DNA from: Arachis hypogaea
Taxonomy: Eukaryota; Streptophyta; Magnoliopsida; Fabales; Fabaceae
Length of the DNA stretch: 64,000 bases
Direction of reading: 5' to 3'
NCBI RefSeq assembly: GCF_003086295.3
Contig: NC_092039.1
Span: forward strand, 66,359,649-66,423,648
Shown: one piece after another, positions 31,678 to 42,764 of the stretch
Layout: each line of letters starts with the position of its first letter
Position numbering within the stretch: position 1 is the stretch's first letter
The notes under the pieces: generated by a model
The model's input: the letters and a program-made list of their open reading frames with translations, nothing else
Told to the model about the DNA's origin: nothing
The model's database searches: none
Translations under genes and position numbers: made by a program

Positions 31678-32954
31678 ATGAACATGTCTCTCTGGCTGTG
31701 AGGTGGACGTTCAACTCGTCCGACCTCTTCATCCCTTCGTTTCTTTCTCGGTTCATCCGCTTTATTGGCTAAGAACAGATCTAGTCGCCCTTCTCGTGTT
31801 AACTTCTCTATGACATTCTTTAGGTCAAAGCACTCGTTGGTAGAATGCCGATGGATTCGGTGGTATTTGCAATACTTTGTCCGAGTTCCTCCTCTCTTAT
31901 GCTTAATCGAACGAGGGGGCGGGATCTTCTCAGTGTTGCATATCTCTCTGTAGACATCCACAAGGGACACCTTGAGGAAAATGTAGTTTTGGTATTTTTT
32001 GAGTTTCTCCATGGGTTGGTCTTCTTTCTTCCTATATTCTTTATCCTTGTCCTGAGGTGGGTAGGAGAATCTGGCTTTTGAGCTATCTCCCAATTGGGAG
32101 TTCTCCTATATGTTGATGTATTTTTCTTCTCTTTCTTGAACCTCGTTTAGAGATGTTGGATGTTTTTTGGATATTGAGTGGCTAAAAGGTCCTTCTCGTA
32201 GGTCATTGATGAGACACATGATGGCTGCTTCTGTTGGCATATTTTGTATATCCAGACATGCCTTGTTGAATCTTTCCATGTAGCTGCGGAGACTTTCCCG
32301 ATCTCCTTGCTTAATCCCTAACAGACTAAGGGCATGCTTGGCTTTGTCTTTCTGGATGGAAAATCTAGCTAGGAACTTCTTGGCGAGGTCATCGAAGCTT
32401 GCTATGGACTTTGGCGGCAAACTGTCGAACCAATTTATTACCGTCTTGGTCAGAGTAGTTGGGAATGCTTTGCATCAAATGGTGTCCGAGGTGTCAGTGA
32501 GATACATCCTTCATCTGAAATTGCTGAGATGATGGCTTGGATCAGCTGTACTATCATATTGGGTCATGTCAGGAGCTTTGAAGTCCTTTGGGACTTTAGC
32601 TTTCATGATATCTTTGGTAAATGGATCTTGGTCCTTGTGGGGACTATCTTTGTGACTGGATCGAGTGGTTTTAGCTTTGAGGTCAGCCTTGAGCCTTAGG
32701 AGCTTGTCCTCTAGCTCTTAGCATCATCTTGTTTCCCCCCAGAGGTCTCTCTCGGCTTCCCGCTGATGCTCAGCCTTTTTCTCAAGCTGTTTGAGACGAT
32801 CCTGCTGGGCTTGTAGAGCATCTATAATTTTTGCATTCGGAGATTTCTTGTCTTCGTTGGGTTGAAGTGTGTCTTTTGACGTGGCAATTGTATTTTTAAG
32901 CGGCGTTCTTTCTTCCGAACCGGATTTGTGATCGTTGTTGAGGTTGTCCGCCAT
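31674..32954 (-). pseudogene. Gag of E3 (Tat lineage), degraded
   Basis: Starts MADNLNNDHKSGSEERTPL at 32954, with a coiled coil (AQQDRLKQLEKKAEHQREAE). The Gag core WFDSLPPKSIASFDDLAKKF and FNKACLDIQNMPTEA follow. The knuckle-like YCKYHRIHRHSTNECFDLK is the variant typical of Tat/Ogre. Stops occur near 32725 and 32105, with a frameshift near 31675. Confidence 0.85.
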
Positions 32955-32975
32955 GGTGATGGGATAACATCCAGG

Positions 32976-32993
32976 TCCCCGGTAATAACGCCA
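32976..32993 (-). other. Decayed tRNA-Asp-type PBS of E3
   Basis: The plus strand reads TCCCCGGTAATAACGCCA, which differs from the tRNA-Asp 3' end at four sites, all C-to-T or G-to-A. That pattern fits deamination of a methylated site. Confidence 0.6.
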
Positions 32994-32994
32994 A

Positions 32995-33468
32995 TATTCC
33001 GACGGTTACCTAAAACTGAAGGTTGATCTCGGATGAGATCTGCTGTTGTGGCCGGAGCTGTCGTGTCCGACTTGTTGGGCTTGGCAGTGCTGCTGATCCT
33101 TCGTCAACGAAGGGTGGTGGTACCTGCAAAAGACTCTGATGCTTAAGTTATCACGTGCTTTAGGTAGGATTTTGTGTAGAATCAGAGTATGAGTTATACT
33201 ACGGTGCTCCAGTGTATTTATAGTAGTTTGGAGTGTCCTTTAAGATAAGTTAGTTATCTTATCTTTATCTTTGAGGGAAGTCGCCCTATCTTTTTAGGCT
33301 AACCTCCTTTAAAGTTGGCTTTGTTCCTTTGTTTGGGCCTACTTGGACCTCTATGGCGATTTGGCCGAACTCTTTTAAGGAGAGGTCGGTGTCGATCCAA
33401 CCTTAAGAGGTCGGTTACTCTTGTCTTCGGTCAGCTCAAATCGTATAGCTCGACCTAGAGTATGAACA
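32995..33468 (-). repeat. Probable E3 5' LTR
   Basis: About 470 bp between the PBS and the start of E6. In sense it opens TGTTCATACTCTAGG and has a TATA box CTATAAATA near 33215. No second copy is in the window, so the ends are inferred from the PBS and the coding junction. Confidence 0.5.
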
Positions 33469-33941
33469 AACGCCCTAATAGGTCGGACAATGCTTTGTTC
33501 CACTCCTCATCTATGCATGAAGTTCCCAACTCCAGAGGGGGTTGCCACAATAAAAGGAGACCAAAAGCTGGCGAGATGCTGTTACAACGAAAGTCTGAAC
33601 CTTAAAGGCAACCCTATAGGAGAACTTCATCCACAACCTGAAGGTGAGGCTGAAGAAGTCCAGATTGGGGATGCCCAGAATAAAATAACAAATATAGAGG
33701 CAACCGTAAAAGGAGACTTAAAGGAGCCACTGATACAGTTCCTAAAGGATAATGCCCATTCCTTTGCATAGAAGGTCACAGAAATGCCAGGCATAAATCT
33801 CAAGTTAATGTGCCACAAACTGGCGGTATACCTCGGATCTCAGCCAGGGCAACAAAAGCGTAGGAAGCTCAGCCCATAAAGGTCCCAACTTGTAGAAGAA
33901 CAGGTACAAGCCTTACTGGAGGCAATGTTCATAAGGGAGGT
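33469..33941 (+). pseudogene. E6: plus-strand Tat-lineage protease-RT fragment
   Basis: NALIGRTML, STPHLCMKFPTPEGVATIKG, LIQFLKDNAHSFA, MCHKLAVYLGSQP and LEAMFIREV match the E3 protease-RT junction but on the opposite strand. It has stops near 33769 and 33879. It is cut by E3's LTR on the left and by E7 on the right. Confidence 0.82.
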
Positions 33942-35365
33942 TGATAAATCCCATTTTTAGGGTTTATTTGGTGCTTAATTTGGAGGATTTTATGACCTTT
34001 TACCCACATTTATCCAATAAAATAGCATGGTTTCATGGCTACATCCTAAATTGTGCTTAAGTGTGAAAACATGCTTTTTGATCCTTTAATTAGCTAAATT
34101 TAACTCACCTTTGATTCCACTAGATGCCTTGATATGTTTGTTAGTGAATTCAGATTGGAAAGGCTAGGAATGGATCAAAGTGATGAAAAGGAAAAGCATG
34201 CAAGTGGAGAACTCATGAAGAAACAAGGATTTGGGATGTTGAGATCGACGCGCAAGCGCAGCAGACGTGCACGCATGGATTGTGGAGTTGAACGCGTATG
34301 CGTGGATAGGAAATTGTCAAGCGACACGTACGCGTTCATGGCGCGTACGCGTCGATGCTCCCACGTGACTCACATAAAGGCAAAACACTAGGGGCGAATT
34401 CTTGGCTTCCCAGGCCCAGATCCAACTCATTTCTGAGGCTATTTAAGGCAGAATTCAAGGGAGAGTCAACACATTAGACACCATTAGATAGTTTAGTTTA
34501 GTTTTGGAGGGAAAGTTAGTTTCTAGAAAGAAAAGCTCTCTCTTCTCTCTAGAATTAGGATTAGATTAGGGTTTTAGTTCTCTTCTCTTAGATCTAGATC
34601 TACTTCCTCTCTTGCCTTAATTTTTCCATTCGCTTTATGAATTCTTATGTAGATTTTTATTTCTCTTTCAATGCAATTTATGATTTTCATGATTTTTCAT
34701 GTTTGATTTGATTTTCTATTATAGATCTATTGCCTTGTAGTTAGATCTCTCCTTAATTCTTGCAATTCATATTGTTTACCTTTATTGCCTTCTATGTGTT
34801 TGATGAAATGCTTCTTTTAGTTAGGAATTAGATTTTGTTCCTCTTGGCTTTGGTTAAGTAATTAGTGACTCTTGAGTTATCCAATGCTTTTGTTGATTGA
34901 TAATTGGAAGTTGCTAATTGAATTGTATGTCACTAAAGCTAGTCTTTCTCTTAGGAGTTGACTAGGACTTGTGAATCCAATTTAATTTATCCACTTGGCT
35001 TTCCTCCATAACTAAGTGGGAGTAATGCATAATTCTCATCACAATTGATAAGATAAGGATAGCTAGGATAGGACCTCTAGTTCTCACACCTTTCCAAGAG
35101 CTTTTTGTTAGTTTACTTCCTTTGCAATTTACAATTCTTATCTCTTATTCCAAAACCCCAAAATATACTCCTAACCAATAACAAGAACATCTTATTGCAA
35201 TTCCTAGGGAGAACGACCCGAGGTTTGAATACTTTGGTTATTATTTTTAGGGGTTTGTACTTGTGACAAACAAATGTTTGTATGAAAGGATTATTGTTGA
35301 TTTTGAAACTATACTTACAATGAGACATTTGTGAAATTATAGACCACACAAAAATCCAATCATCA
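33942..35365 (+). repeat. E7 5' LTR
   Basis: A 1424-bp LTR with ends TGATAAATCC and CAATCATCA. U3 has GCGTACGC palindromes (34240-34370), followed by a weak TATA (CTATTTAAGG, 34439). U5 has GGGAGAACGACCC and a hairpin GTTTG...CAAAC with TACTTG loop at 35253-35271. Confidence 0.8.
34240..34370. repeat. U3 palindrome cluster of CGCGTACGCG (E7)
   Basis: GACGCGCAAGCGC, ACGCGTATGCGT, ACACGTACGCGT and GCGCGTACGCGTCG occur within 130 bp. It is shorter than the arrays of other families but sits in the same place, upstream of the TATA box. Confidence 0.75.
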
Positions 35366-35368
35366 AAA

Positions 35369-35386
35369 TGGCGCCGTTGTCGGGGA
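35369..35386 (+). other. Primer binding site, tRNA-Asp type (E7)
   Basis: TGGCGCCGTTGTCGGGGA, 17 of 18 matches, 3 bp after the LTR end (other families have a 6-bp gap). Confidence 0.88.
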
Positions 35387-35534
35387 GTTGCAATGGTGTT
35401 ATGTTATTTGTTATTGTATATTTGTGAATATTGTGAATAGCTTGATCTTTAGATTGCTTGTTAGTTTTTGCTAGTTTTATAACTTTGTTTCATTATTTCT
35501 TATTAGCTTTTGTTTCTTATTTTCTCTTTCCATT

Positions 35535-36542
35535 ATGAATTCTCACTTTGGCTATGAGTTTGGTTCTAACTATGTTGTAGAAAATGGAAGCTACTACGAG
35601 GATGTGTATCAAGGATGTGACAATCAAAGGTGGGAGGAGCCATATGCATATGATCAATCTTCATGGCAACAACCTCCACCAATGCACTATGAACAAGAGC
35701 CATTCTATGATGTATATCAATCTAATGGTTATGGTTAATCCCCTTGTGACTTTCAAGAACCACCAACATATGCCTATGAGCCCTACCCTCAACATAACCT
35801 ACAACCATACTCTCTAGCCCCTTGTCACTAACCACCTTCATATGATCCTAATCCATATCCCCCACTCCAACAATCATATGAGCTATATGAACCATACATT
35901 GAGCCACCACCATCCCAACATCAACATTTTCAAGAGCCACTCCCTCCATACTATTACCAAGATGAACCACCTCCAACGTATGAAAATTTTCAACCACAAG
36001 ATGAATTCTACCTTTCACCACAACCTTCCATGGAGGAATATTCATGTCCATCCATCCAAGAGCCATGTGGTCCCAATCATGTTATCCAAGCAGAACAAGA
36101 GTCAAGGGATCGTCTCAAGGAAGGATTGGATCAATTTCAAGTAACCATGGAGCATGTTGCGCAACAAGTAGAAAGAGTAGAGAGTGTTGAACCGCCACAA
36201 CCTTACCAAGAAGAACCACCTTCCTATAATGAACCCTTTCTCCAAGACATTGAATCCTCTTATCCACCCCAATCCTCAATGGATGAAACCCTTGGTCATA
36301 TTCTTGAAGGGCAAGGAGAAATACAAAGGGAGGTACTAGAATTCACGGCCACCTTGGCCAAGGTAGTAAACTGATTAGCCTCCCAATGCTTGGACACTCA
36401 AGAAACTCCCATGGATACATGTGGAGAGTCTAATGAAGAGCATAGCATGAAGGAGAGATTGGGAAAGCCGGTGAAAAATAAGGAATGTTACTTTGTGTTA
36501 GAACAATTGGAGGAACCTTCTCTCCATCTCACACTTCTCTGA
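35535..36542 (+). pseudogene. P/Y/Q-rich leader ORF of E7 with internal stops
   Basis: One frame from MNSHFGYEFGSNYVVENG to 36542 with stops at 35736, near 35829 and at 36372. The product is rich in Pro, Tyr, Gln and Glu (YEQEPFYDVYQ, PPSQHQHFQEPLPPYYYQDE). A helical part follows (LKEGLDQFQVTMEHVAQQVE, GEIQREVLEFTATLAKVVN). I do not recognise a domain; it may be a gag N-terminal extension. It was cut by the E8 junction. Confidence 0.6.
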
Positions 36543-37686
36543 TTTACTTCAATTTACATTTTCTAGTTAAATTCTGAATCCCAGTACCCAAATCCCTTTA
36601 ATTCTCTAAGCAATTTACATTTCCTAGCAATTTAGATTCAGCAATTTACATTTTTTGCATTTTAAGTTTCAGTCATTTACATTTACTTGCAATTTAAGTT
36701 TCCGTTCTTTTACTTTCTTGCATTCTAAGTTTCTGCAAATTTACTTCTTCTGCACTTTAATTTTTAGCCAACCTACATTCGGCTCTTTAGTTTACTTGCG
36801 ATTTCACTTCTGTTGATCAAAAATCACTCAAATCATCAAATATTTGCTTAACTAAATTCATCACCTAACTAAAGTTGCTCAATCCATCAATTCCTATGGG
36901 ATCGACCTCACTCTTATGAGTTATTACTACTTGATACGACCCGGTGCACTTGCCGGTGAGTTTGTGTGGAATCATTTTTCCCCATCAAGTTTTTGGCACC
37001 GTTGCCGAGAGATTGATTTAGATTGACAATGATTAAATAGGGTGATACTCTATATTAAGCACTTTTTCTTTGTTTTTGACAAGCACACTAACTATTTGAG
37101 TTTTTTTTTAAACTAACACTAACCTTACTCTAGCAGTAGAGTGAATTGTTTCTAGTTTTTGGTTCTGTGTGTGTTTTATGCCAGGAGGAAGAAGAGGTGA
37201 GTCCACATCTTTTCATTCTGAGCCAGAGAGAACACTTTATAGGTTGAGAAGATAATCAAGAGGGAAAGGAGTTGTTAGAGAAGCAGACTCAGAGGAAGAG
37301 AATCAAGAGACGAAAGAGAACCCCCTAATCCACCAGAGGGAGTGGCCAACAATAACCCACCTCAGAGGAGAGTTCTAGCCTCCTACACCTTCCCTAATGC
37401 AAGACAGTGTGGGAGTAGCATACTCACTCCAAATGTGCATGCTAACAACTTTGAATTGAAGTCTCAACTCATCACATTGGTGCAGAACAACTGTTCTTAT
37501 GGAGGAGGTCCCTTGGAAGATCCAAACCAGCATCTAGCCAACTTTTTGAGGATATATGACAAAGTCAAAACAAATGGTGTACATCCAGACATCTATAAGT
37601 TACTGCTATTTCCATTTTCCTTTAGGGATAAGGCTACTTAATGGTTAGAAAATTTTCTCAAAGAAAGCATCAACAATTGGGAGGAT
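36543..37686 (+). mobile_element. E8: beta-like fragment (LTR end, PBS, gag N terminus)
   Basis: The LTR part 36543-36987 ends CCCCATCA with U5 hairpin CCGG-TGCACTTG-CCGG at 36941-36956. The PBS at 36994-37011 (TGGCACCGTTGCCGAGAG) is followed by gag. The LTR's 5' part is missing, and E9 cuts the gag. Confidence 0.8.
37178..37686 (+). pseudogene. Gag N-terminal fragment of E8
   Basis: MPGGRRGESTSFHSEPERTL, then an early stop and frameshift near 37255-37340. The frame then reads RRVLASYTFPNARQCGSS, NNFELKSQLITLVQNNCSYG, DIYKLLLFPFSFRDKAT-stop-WLENF. It is closely related to E2 and E10 Gag and shows the true basic N terminus those copies lack. It ends at the E9 insertion. Confidence 0.85.
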
Positions 37687-40027
37687 TGATGGGTGGAATT
37701 CACTACTCCTTCCCAATAATATTGATGAATCCACTCTTGGCAAGCGCACCAAAATTATCATCAAGTATTAACCCAAAGTGGAGTAGGATCGTATCCACAT
37801 AGATTGGTATATTTGGGCAATTTCAATTAATTGGTGAATTAGTCAAGCTCAACAGAATAAGTTGTAAGTGCAGAATTACAAATGGCCAAAACATAAATGG
37901 CAAAAGAATAGAGGAAAGCAAAAAAGTGCAGAAATGGAAATAGCAGGAATGTAAAGGGGAATGGGATTTTGCAGAATGTAAGTAAAAGCTATAAAAGAAT
38001 GGGAGACATAAGGATGGCGGAATTCATTGAGATCAGGAGATATTGTCTCTTTGGATTAAATCCATCTCATATCCTCTTCAATCATGCAACTCATTGACCT
38101 CTTGGCAATCATGATTGATTGAGCCCCAATCCCTTGGTGACTCAATCTCTCAGATCTTGAACAATAGCCAATTCCTTGGTCTAATTGCTCATGAAGAGAG
38201 ATATGCTTGGTCCCTGATTATACCACACATCATCATAGGTCCAAGTAGAGGGAGGATTGTATGTCACCATATCCAAACACCAAAACCCAGATTCAACTCA
38301 AGTGTGAGAAGGGATTTCTAGCATGGTTTCATGTTTCCTTTTCCAAGGTTCCCATGAAATCCATTTTGCATTCAATCTCTTTTCCAAGTTAATTGAACAC
38401 TAAGCATGAAAATCAAAATTCCTTCTAGCAAATCAAAGAGAATATGAAGAGAATAAGAAATTCACTATCACTAATCCATCAAGTACAATAGAGCTCCCTC
38501 TCTCAATGAGAGGGAATTTAGCTACTCATAGCTTAGAGAGAAAGTACAAAAGATGGAAGAGATGAAGTGTGAAAAGTGAAAAGTGAATTCAAAACTAAAC
38601 TCTGTGACTTGCTAACCCCTTTTCCAATACTTCCAAGGGTATTTATATTACTCCTAGATATAGAAAATAAAGGAAGATCACAAAAGTGAATAGAAAATTA
38701 CAATTTGGAGGGAAAAAAACTCAACAAAAGTGACTGGCGCTTCTCTGGCGTGTTGCGCTCCCTCTGTTTCTAACTTGGCGTGCCACGCCTCACCATTCAA
38801 GTGGCACACTGTCCCCTGTTTCACCCCTGGTGTGCCACGCCTTCGAGCCAAAGTGGCACGCCGAGGACATTTTAATTGGCTAAGTAGCCTGGCGTGCCAC
38901 GCCTTCGACACCAAGTGGCATGCCCAAGGTCATCTTCCTCATCTCCATGTTTCTGGAAATTTGTACCAGCATGGAACGCCCAGGGTCTGGTGTGCCACAC
39001 CCCTCTTAAAGCTTCACCCTCTTGCTGGCATGCCACGCCTCATCATCCAAGTGGCACGTGAGTTCACTGGCTTCTCTTATTCCTCTCTGAAAAATACTAC
39101 CAGCGTGCCACGCCATGAGACTGGTGTGTCACGCCCTTCATTTGCTTCATCTTATTGCTGGCGTGCCACGCCTCATCTCCCAAGTGGCACGCCTAAGTTC
39201 ATTGGCCCTTTAATTCCTCCTCTGGAGAACACTACCAAGGTGCCATGCCATGAGACTGGCGTGTCACGCCCTTCATTTGCCTTGGTCCCAGAGGTTGGCG
39301 TGCCACGCTTGGATGTTCAAGTGGCACGCCAAAGTGGGATGATTGAGCTGGCATGCCACGCCTTCAATACCAAGTTGCACACCCAGCTTTATTTGGTCTC
39401 CTTAGGTGCTGGTGTGCCACACCTCATTAATCAAGTGGCACGCCTTAGTGGGACTTCTTGAGCTGGCGTGCCACGCCTTCGATACAAAGTGGCACGCCCA
39501 GCTTTTGCATTGTCTTCTTGTTCACTGGCGTGCCACGCCTTGTTGCTCAAGTGTCATGCCCATTCAATTGTGGGTCTTTTAGGCTTGGCGTGCCACACCT
39601 TGATCCTCAAGTGGCACACCCAAGTGAACTCTGGGGCTGGCGTGCCACGCCTTCGACACAAAGTGGCACGCCATAGTGATTGGTTCCTATAGTAATGAAT
39701 TGGCGTGCCACGCCCCTTTGATGGTCTTCATTTTTGCTCTCTAGAATGTTGTACCAGCGTGCCATACCCAACTTCTAGCGTGCCACACCAATACATTTTT
39801 TTGGCGTTTGTTCCAAGTGGCACGCCTGCTTCACTCGCCCCACTTGTTTTGTTATTTTCTTTCCCATTTTTGATGTCTTTTCCACCTGAAATTCAGCACA
39901 AACGCATTTCAAAGGAATGTACTATGATATTCATCAATTAAGGCATGAATTGAAATGATCAAATGAGATTATGCCTCTTTTATGGTCCTTTTTATGCAAT
40001 AAAAAGGATAGATGATGTAAGTCATCA
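37687..40027 (-). repeat. E9 3' LTR
   Basis: A 2341-bp LTR with ends TGATGGGTGG and GTAAGTCATCA. The U5 hairpin at 37737-37752 has a TTGG/CCAA stem around TGCGCTTG. The TATA is at 38640-38647 (sense ATATAAATA). U3 is filled by the GGCGTGCCACGCC array. Confidence 0.85.
38740..39835. repeat. U3 hairpin array GGCGTGCCAC...GTGGCACGCC (E9)
   Basis: About nine units of roughly 90-100 bp. Each has GGCGTGCCACGCC followed 10-15 bases later by AAGTGGCACGCC, forming a 10-bp stem with a short loop. Examples start near 38773, 38827, 38890, 39150, 39297, 39464, 39523 and 39640. The open frame 38730-39461 is produced by the repeat. Confidence 0.88.
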
Positions 40028-40788
40028 CAACACCAAACTTAAGCTTTGCTTGTCCCAATCAAATCAATGTGAGTGATCTTTTTGGTGAAATGAGACTTGA
40101 CCTTGAATGGATGCAATATACCTAAGAATTGGGCTAAGTGTTCAACACATGCATGAATGCTTTGAATGTCACAAAGGGTTCCTAGATCCTTAAGGGTTTT
40201 TCCAAGTATGAGTCTTAGCGGTCATTTTAATTGATTATCACCTTGAAGTAGTAAGAGTTAGCTCATTTTCTCCTTTTGTGCTTCTTTTCTATTTATTGAC
40301 CATGACTCTAAGTGTTTTGTCTCAAGACAACCCTTTAGTTAGGCTTTCCATTAACACTCCCAAGCCAGTTGGCTTTAGGGTGCTAGGTGTTGAAACACCC
40401 CTGAGAATTTACTTGCCCAGGCCTCTTTTTGACACATCTTCACCACAAGCATCTACTAGGGTTTCTAACTCTTTTTTTTAGTTTTTCAATGTTTCTTTTC
40501 CCTCCTTAGTAGTTGATGCTCAGAGCCTTGGGTCTTTGTTGCTTACTACTTCTTGGTTCTATAAATATTCAAGGAACATCCCTCAACTTCTACTTGTCAT
40601 GCCTTCTAAGACTAGTTACCTCTCATGACCTATTTCCTTTTTACTTCATTCAAGGTTCCTCACTTAGTCTTTTGTTTCTTAGTCCTTTGAATAAGTTTTC
40701 TTAGTCTTAGTCTTATTTACTATTGTTCTTACATACTCACAACAACTCTCATGGAGACAAACTCTACTTTATTGGTGTAAATAAAGAC
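40028..40788 (-). other. E9 PPT and start of 3' noncoding region
   Basis: PPT word CTTAAGTTTGGTGTTG (sense) at 40028-40042 next to GATTGGGACAAGCAAAG. The conserved module is at 40290-40480, with AGGGGTGTTTCAACACCTAG and AACTGGCTTGGGAGTGTT, closest to the second E4 copy. E10 interrupts at 40788. Confidence 0.65.
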
Positions 40789-42764
40789 TGATGTGTGGAA
40801 AATGATCCAACACAAAACTCACCGGCAAGTGTACCGGGTCGCATCAAGTAATAAAACTCACGGGAGTGAGGTCGATCCCACAGGGATTGAAGGATTGAGC
40901 AATTTTAGTTTAATGGTTGATTTAGTCAAGCGAATCAAATACTGGTTGAGTGATTTTGTATCCAACAGTAAGTAAATAGCAGGAAATGTAAAGGGAGAGG
41001 GGTGAATTGCAGAATTTAAAGAGAACTGAAAGTAAAGGTGCTGCATCTTAAAAAACAAGAAATTAAATGACTGAAACTTAAAGTGCAAGAAACTGAAATT
41101 GCAGTAACTTAAAGTGCAAGAAATATAAATTGGTTGAATGGAAAAAGGGAGTTGAGGACTGGGAATTCAGAATTTAAGCAAGGGAAATTCAATTGCAACA
41201 ATTAATAAAGCAGAAAATGAATTGGAAGTAACTAGAATTCAAACAGGAAATGAAATTAAATTGCAAGCAGGGGTTCACAGAAGAACCAAAAGGAAAATAA
41301 GATCTCAGGGCTCCAGAGACTAGATAGCAAAGTCTAGATCTCAATTGCCTTCCCAGATCCAAGTTCACAAAGCAATTAACAAGAAATTAAAGAAGAAGAA
41401 GCAAAGAAAATGTAATTGAACTCAATTATGTAGCAAGGAAATTAAAGAGATCTTGAATGGAGATTGAGATAGAAATTTCTCATATCTTCACACCCAAGAC
41501 TCAAACAAGAAAAGTAAAAATGCTCAAGCAAGAACGAGGAAGAAGAGAGATCAATTCTCCTCCCAATTCTCTCAAATCTCAGTTCCTAGCTCTCAATGAA
41601 AATGAAGTCTCCAAATGTAAAAGTTCAAAATCAAAAGAAAGGTTCAAAAGTTAAAAGTAAAGAAAAGCTCAAAGCTCCAAAGAAAGGTCCTAATTACATC
41701 AAACTATCTCCTATTTATACACTTTCTATTCTTGGATCTTGGAATTTGGATGGGCTTTTGATTTGGTGAAGAAATGAATTAAATTGGATTTTTAATCCAA
41801 TTTTCAGCCCATGAAAAATTCGCTTCCAGGAGGCTGCCCTGCCCTTGTGGAGGGCAGGGCAGGAAAGTGTGCGTGCGGCCTTTGTTGCGTGCGTGCTTGG
41901 TGTGTGATGCTGCAGGATGCTGCCCTGCGAGGGCAGGGCAGAGTTTTTTGGTGCGCCAGATTCTGTTGCCCGTGCGTGCTGCTGCTGTCGAGACTCCCTT
42001 GGTGCGCCCAATCTTGTGCCCTGGGCGTGCATCACAAAATGCTGCCCTGCCCTTGTGGAGGGCAGGGCAATGTGGCAAAGGTGAAATCCCACGTTCGATA
42101 CTCGGTGGAGGCACATGTTGCTCCTTTTTCGTTGGTTTTCATGGCACCAAAGTCATGATTCGTTCCTTGTTTCCTCATGGTGCTGTGTTCGATTCTTGGA
42201 GAATGAAAGCAAGCCAGTTTTTACTTGATTTTATTGTGCTTGAGCGCTACTCCCTTCCTCTTTGTCCTTGGGTTCGAAACCCATAGGAAGCATTATGAAG
42301 CAATTCCTTTTGAATTTTTCTTGGGTGAAGCCCGACATTGCTCTTGAGGAGGGCAGGGCAGAATTTATTTGGAAGCTTGGTTCACTATACTGCTCTCCTG
42401 GAGGGCAGTGTGCCCTTGTGGAGGGCAGTGTTTGCTTCCTCCTTCTATGTTGCACCACACTTCTCCTCCCATGGTCACACTTCTTAAGCCACGTTTTTCC
42501 TCTTTTCTTCCTTTCTTCACCTACAAGAAACCAAAACAACCATTCAAAGTATCTCTAAACTCATAAGGTTTATAATTCATTAAAAATCCATTAATTTTAG
42601 CTCAAACCTCATGATTTAGCATCAATTTAATGGTGGTTGTTTGATTTAAAGAAGTTATGCATTTTCATTCCAAATTACTTACTTAGGATGAAAGAAAGTG
42701 CATAAAAACTAGTGAAAAAAGTGAAATTAGCTTGAAAAAATGGGTATATGATGACTTGTCATCA
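40789..42764 (-). repeat. E10 3' LTR
   Basis: A 1976-bp LTR starting TGATGTGTGGAAAATG. Palindrome array at 41830-42435, TATA 41712-41719, U5 stem-loop 40822-40837. It keeps about 40 bp near 41640-41690 that the 5' LTR has lost. Confidence 0.93.

Larger units (their letters stand above)
30632..33468 (-). mobile_element. E3: Tat/Ogre-lineage element, 5' half
   Basis: In sense order from 33468: a short LTR, a decayed PBS, gag with a CCHC-like knuckle, aspartic protease and the start of RT. The RT continues at 11122-11234 across E4. It is the oldest layer of this side, being split by E4 and E1, and its 3' half is outside the window. Confidence 0.8.
33942..36542 (+). mobile_element. E7: epsilon-family LTR element, 5' part only
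   Basis: LTR, PBS and a proline/tyrosine/glutamine-rich ORF are present. The element stops where E8 begins. No 3' LTR is in the window. The tRNA-Asp PBS and U5 stem-loop tie it to the Athila-like group despite an unrelated LTR. Confidence 0.75.

Noticed and set aside
38730..39461. 243-codon open frame
   Set aside because: Generated by the GGCGTGCCACGCC hairpin repeats in the E9 LTR; the peptide just repeats LACHA-like words.
38740..39835. CRISPR-like regular array
   Set aside because: Plant LTR context, imperfect dyads, variable spacing and no cas genes; it is a U3 palindrome array.
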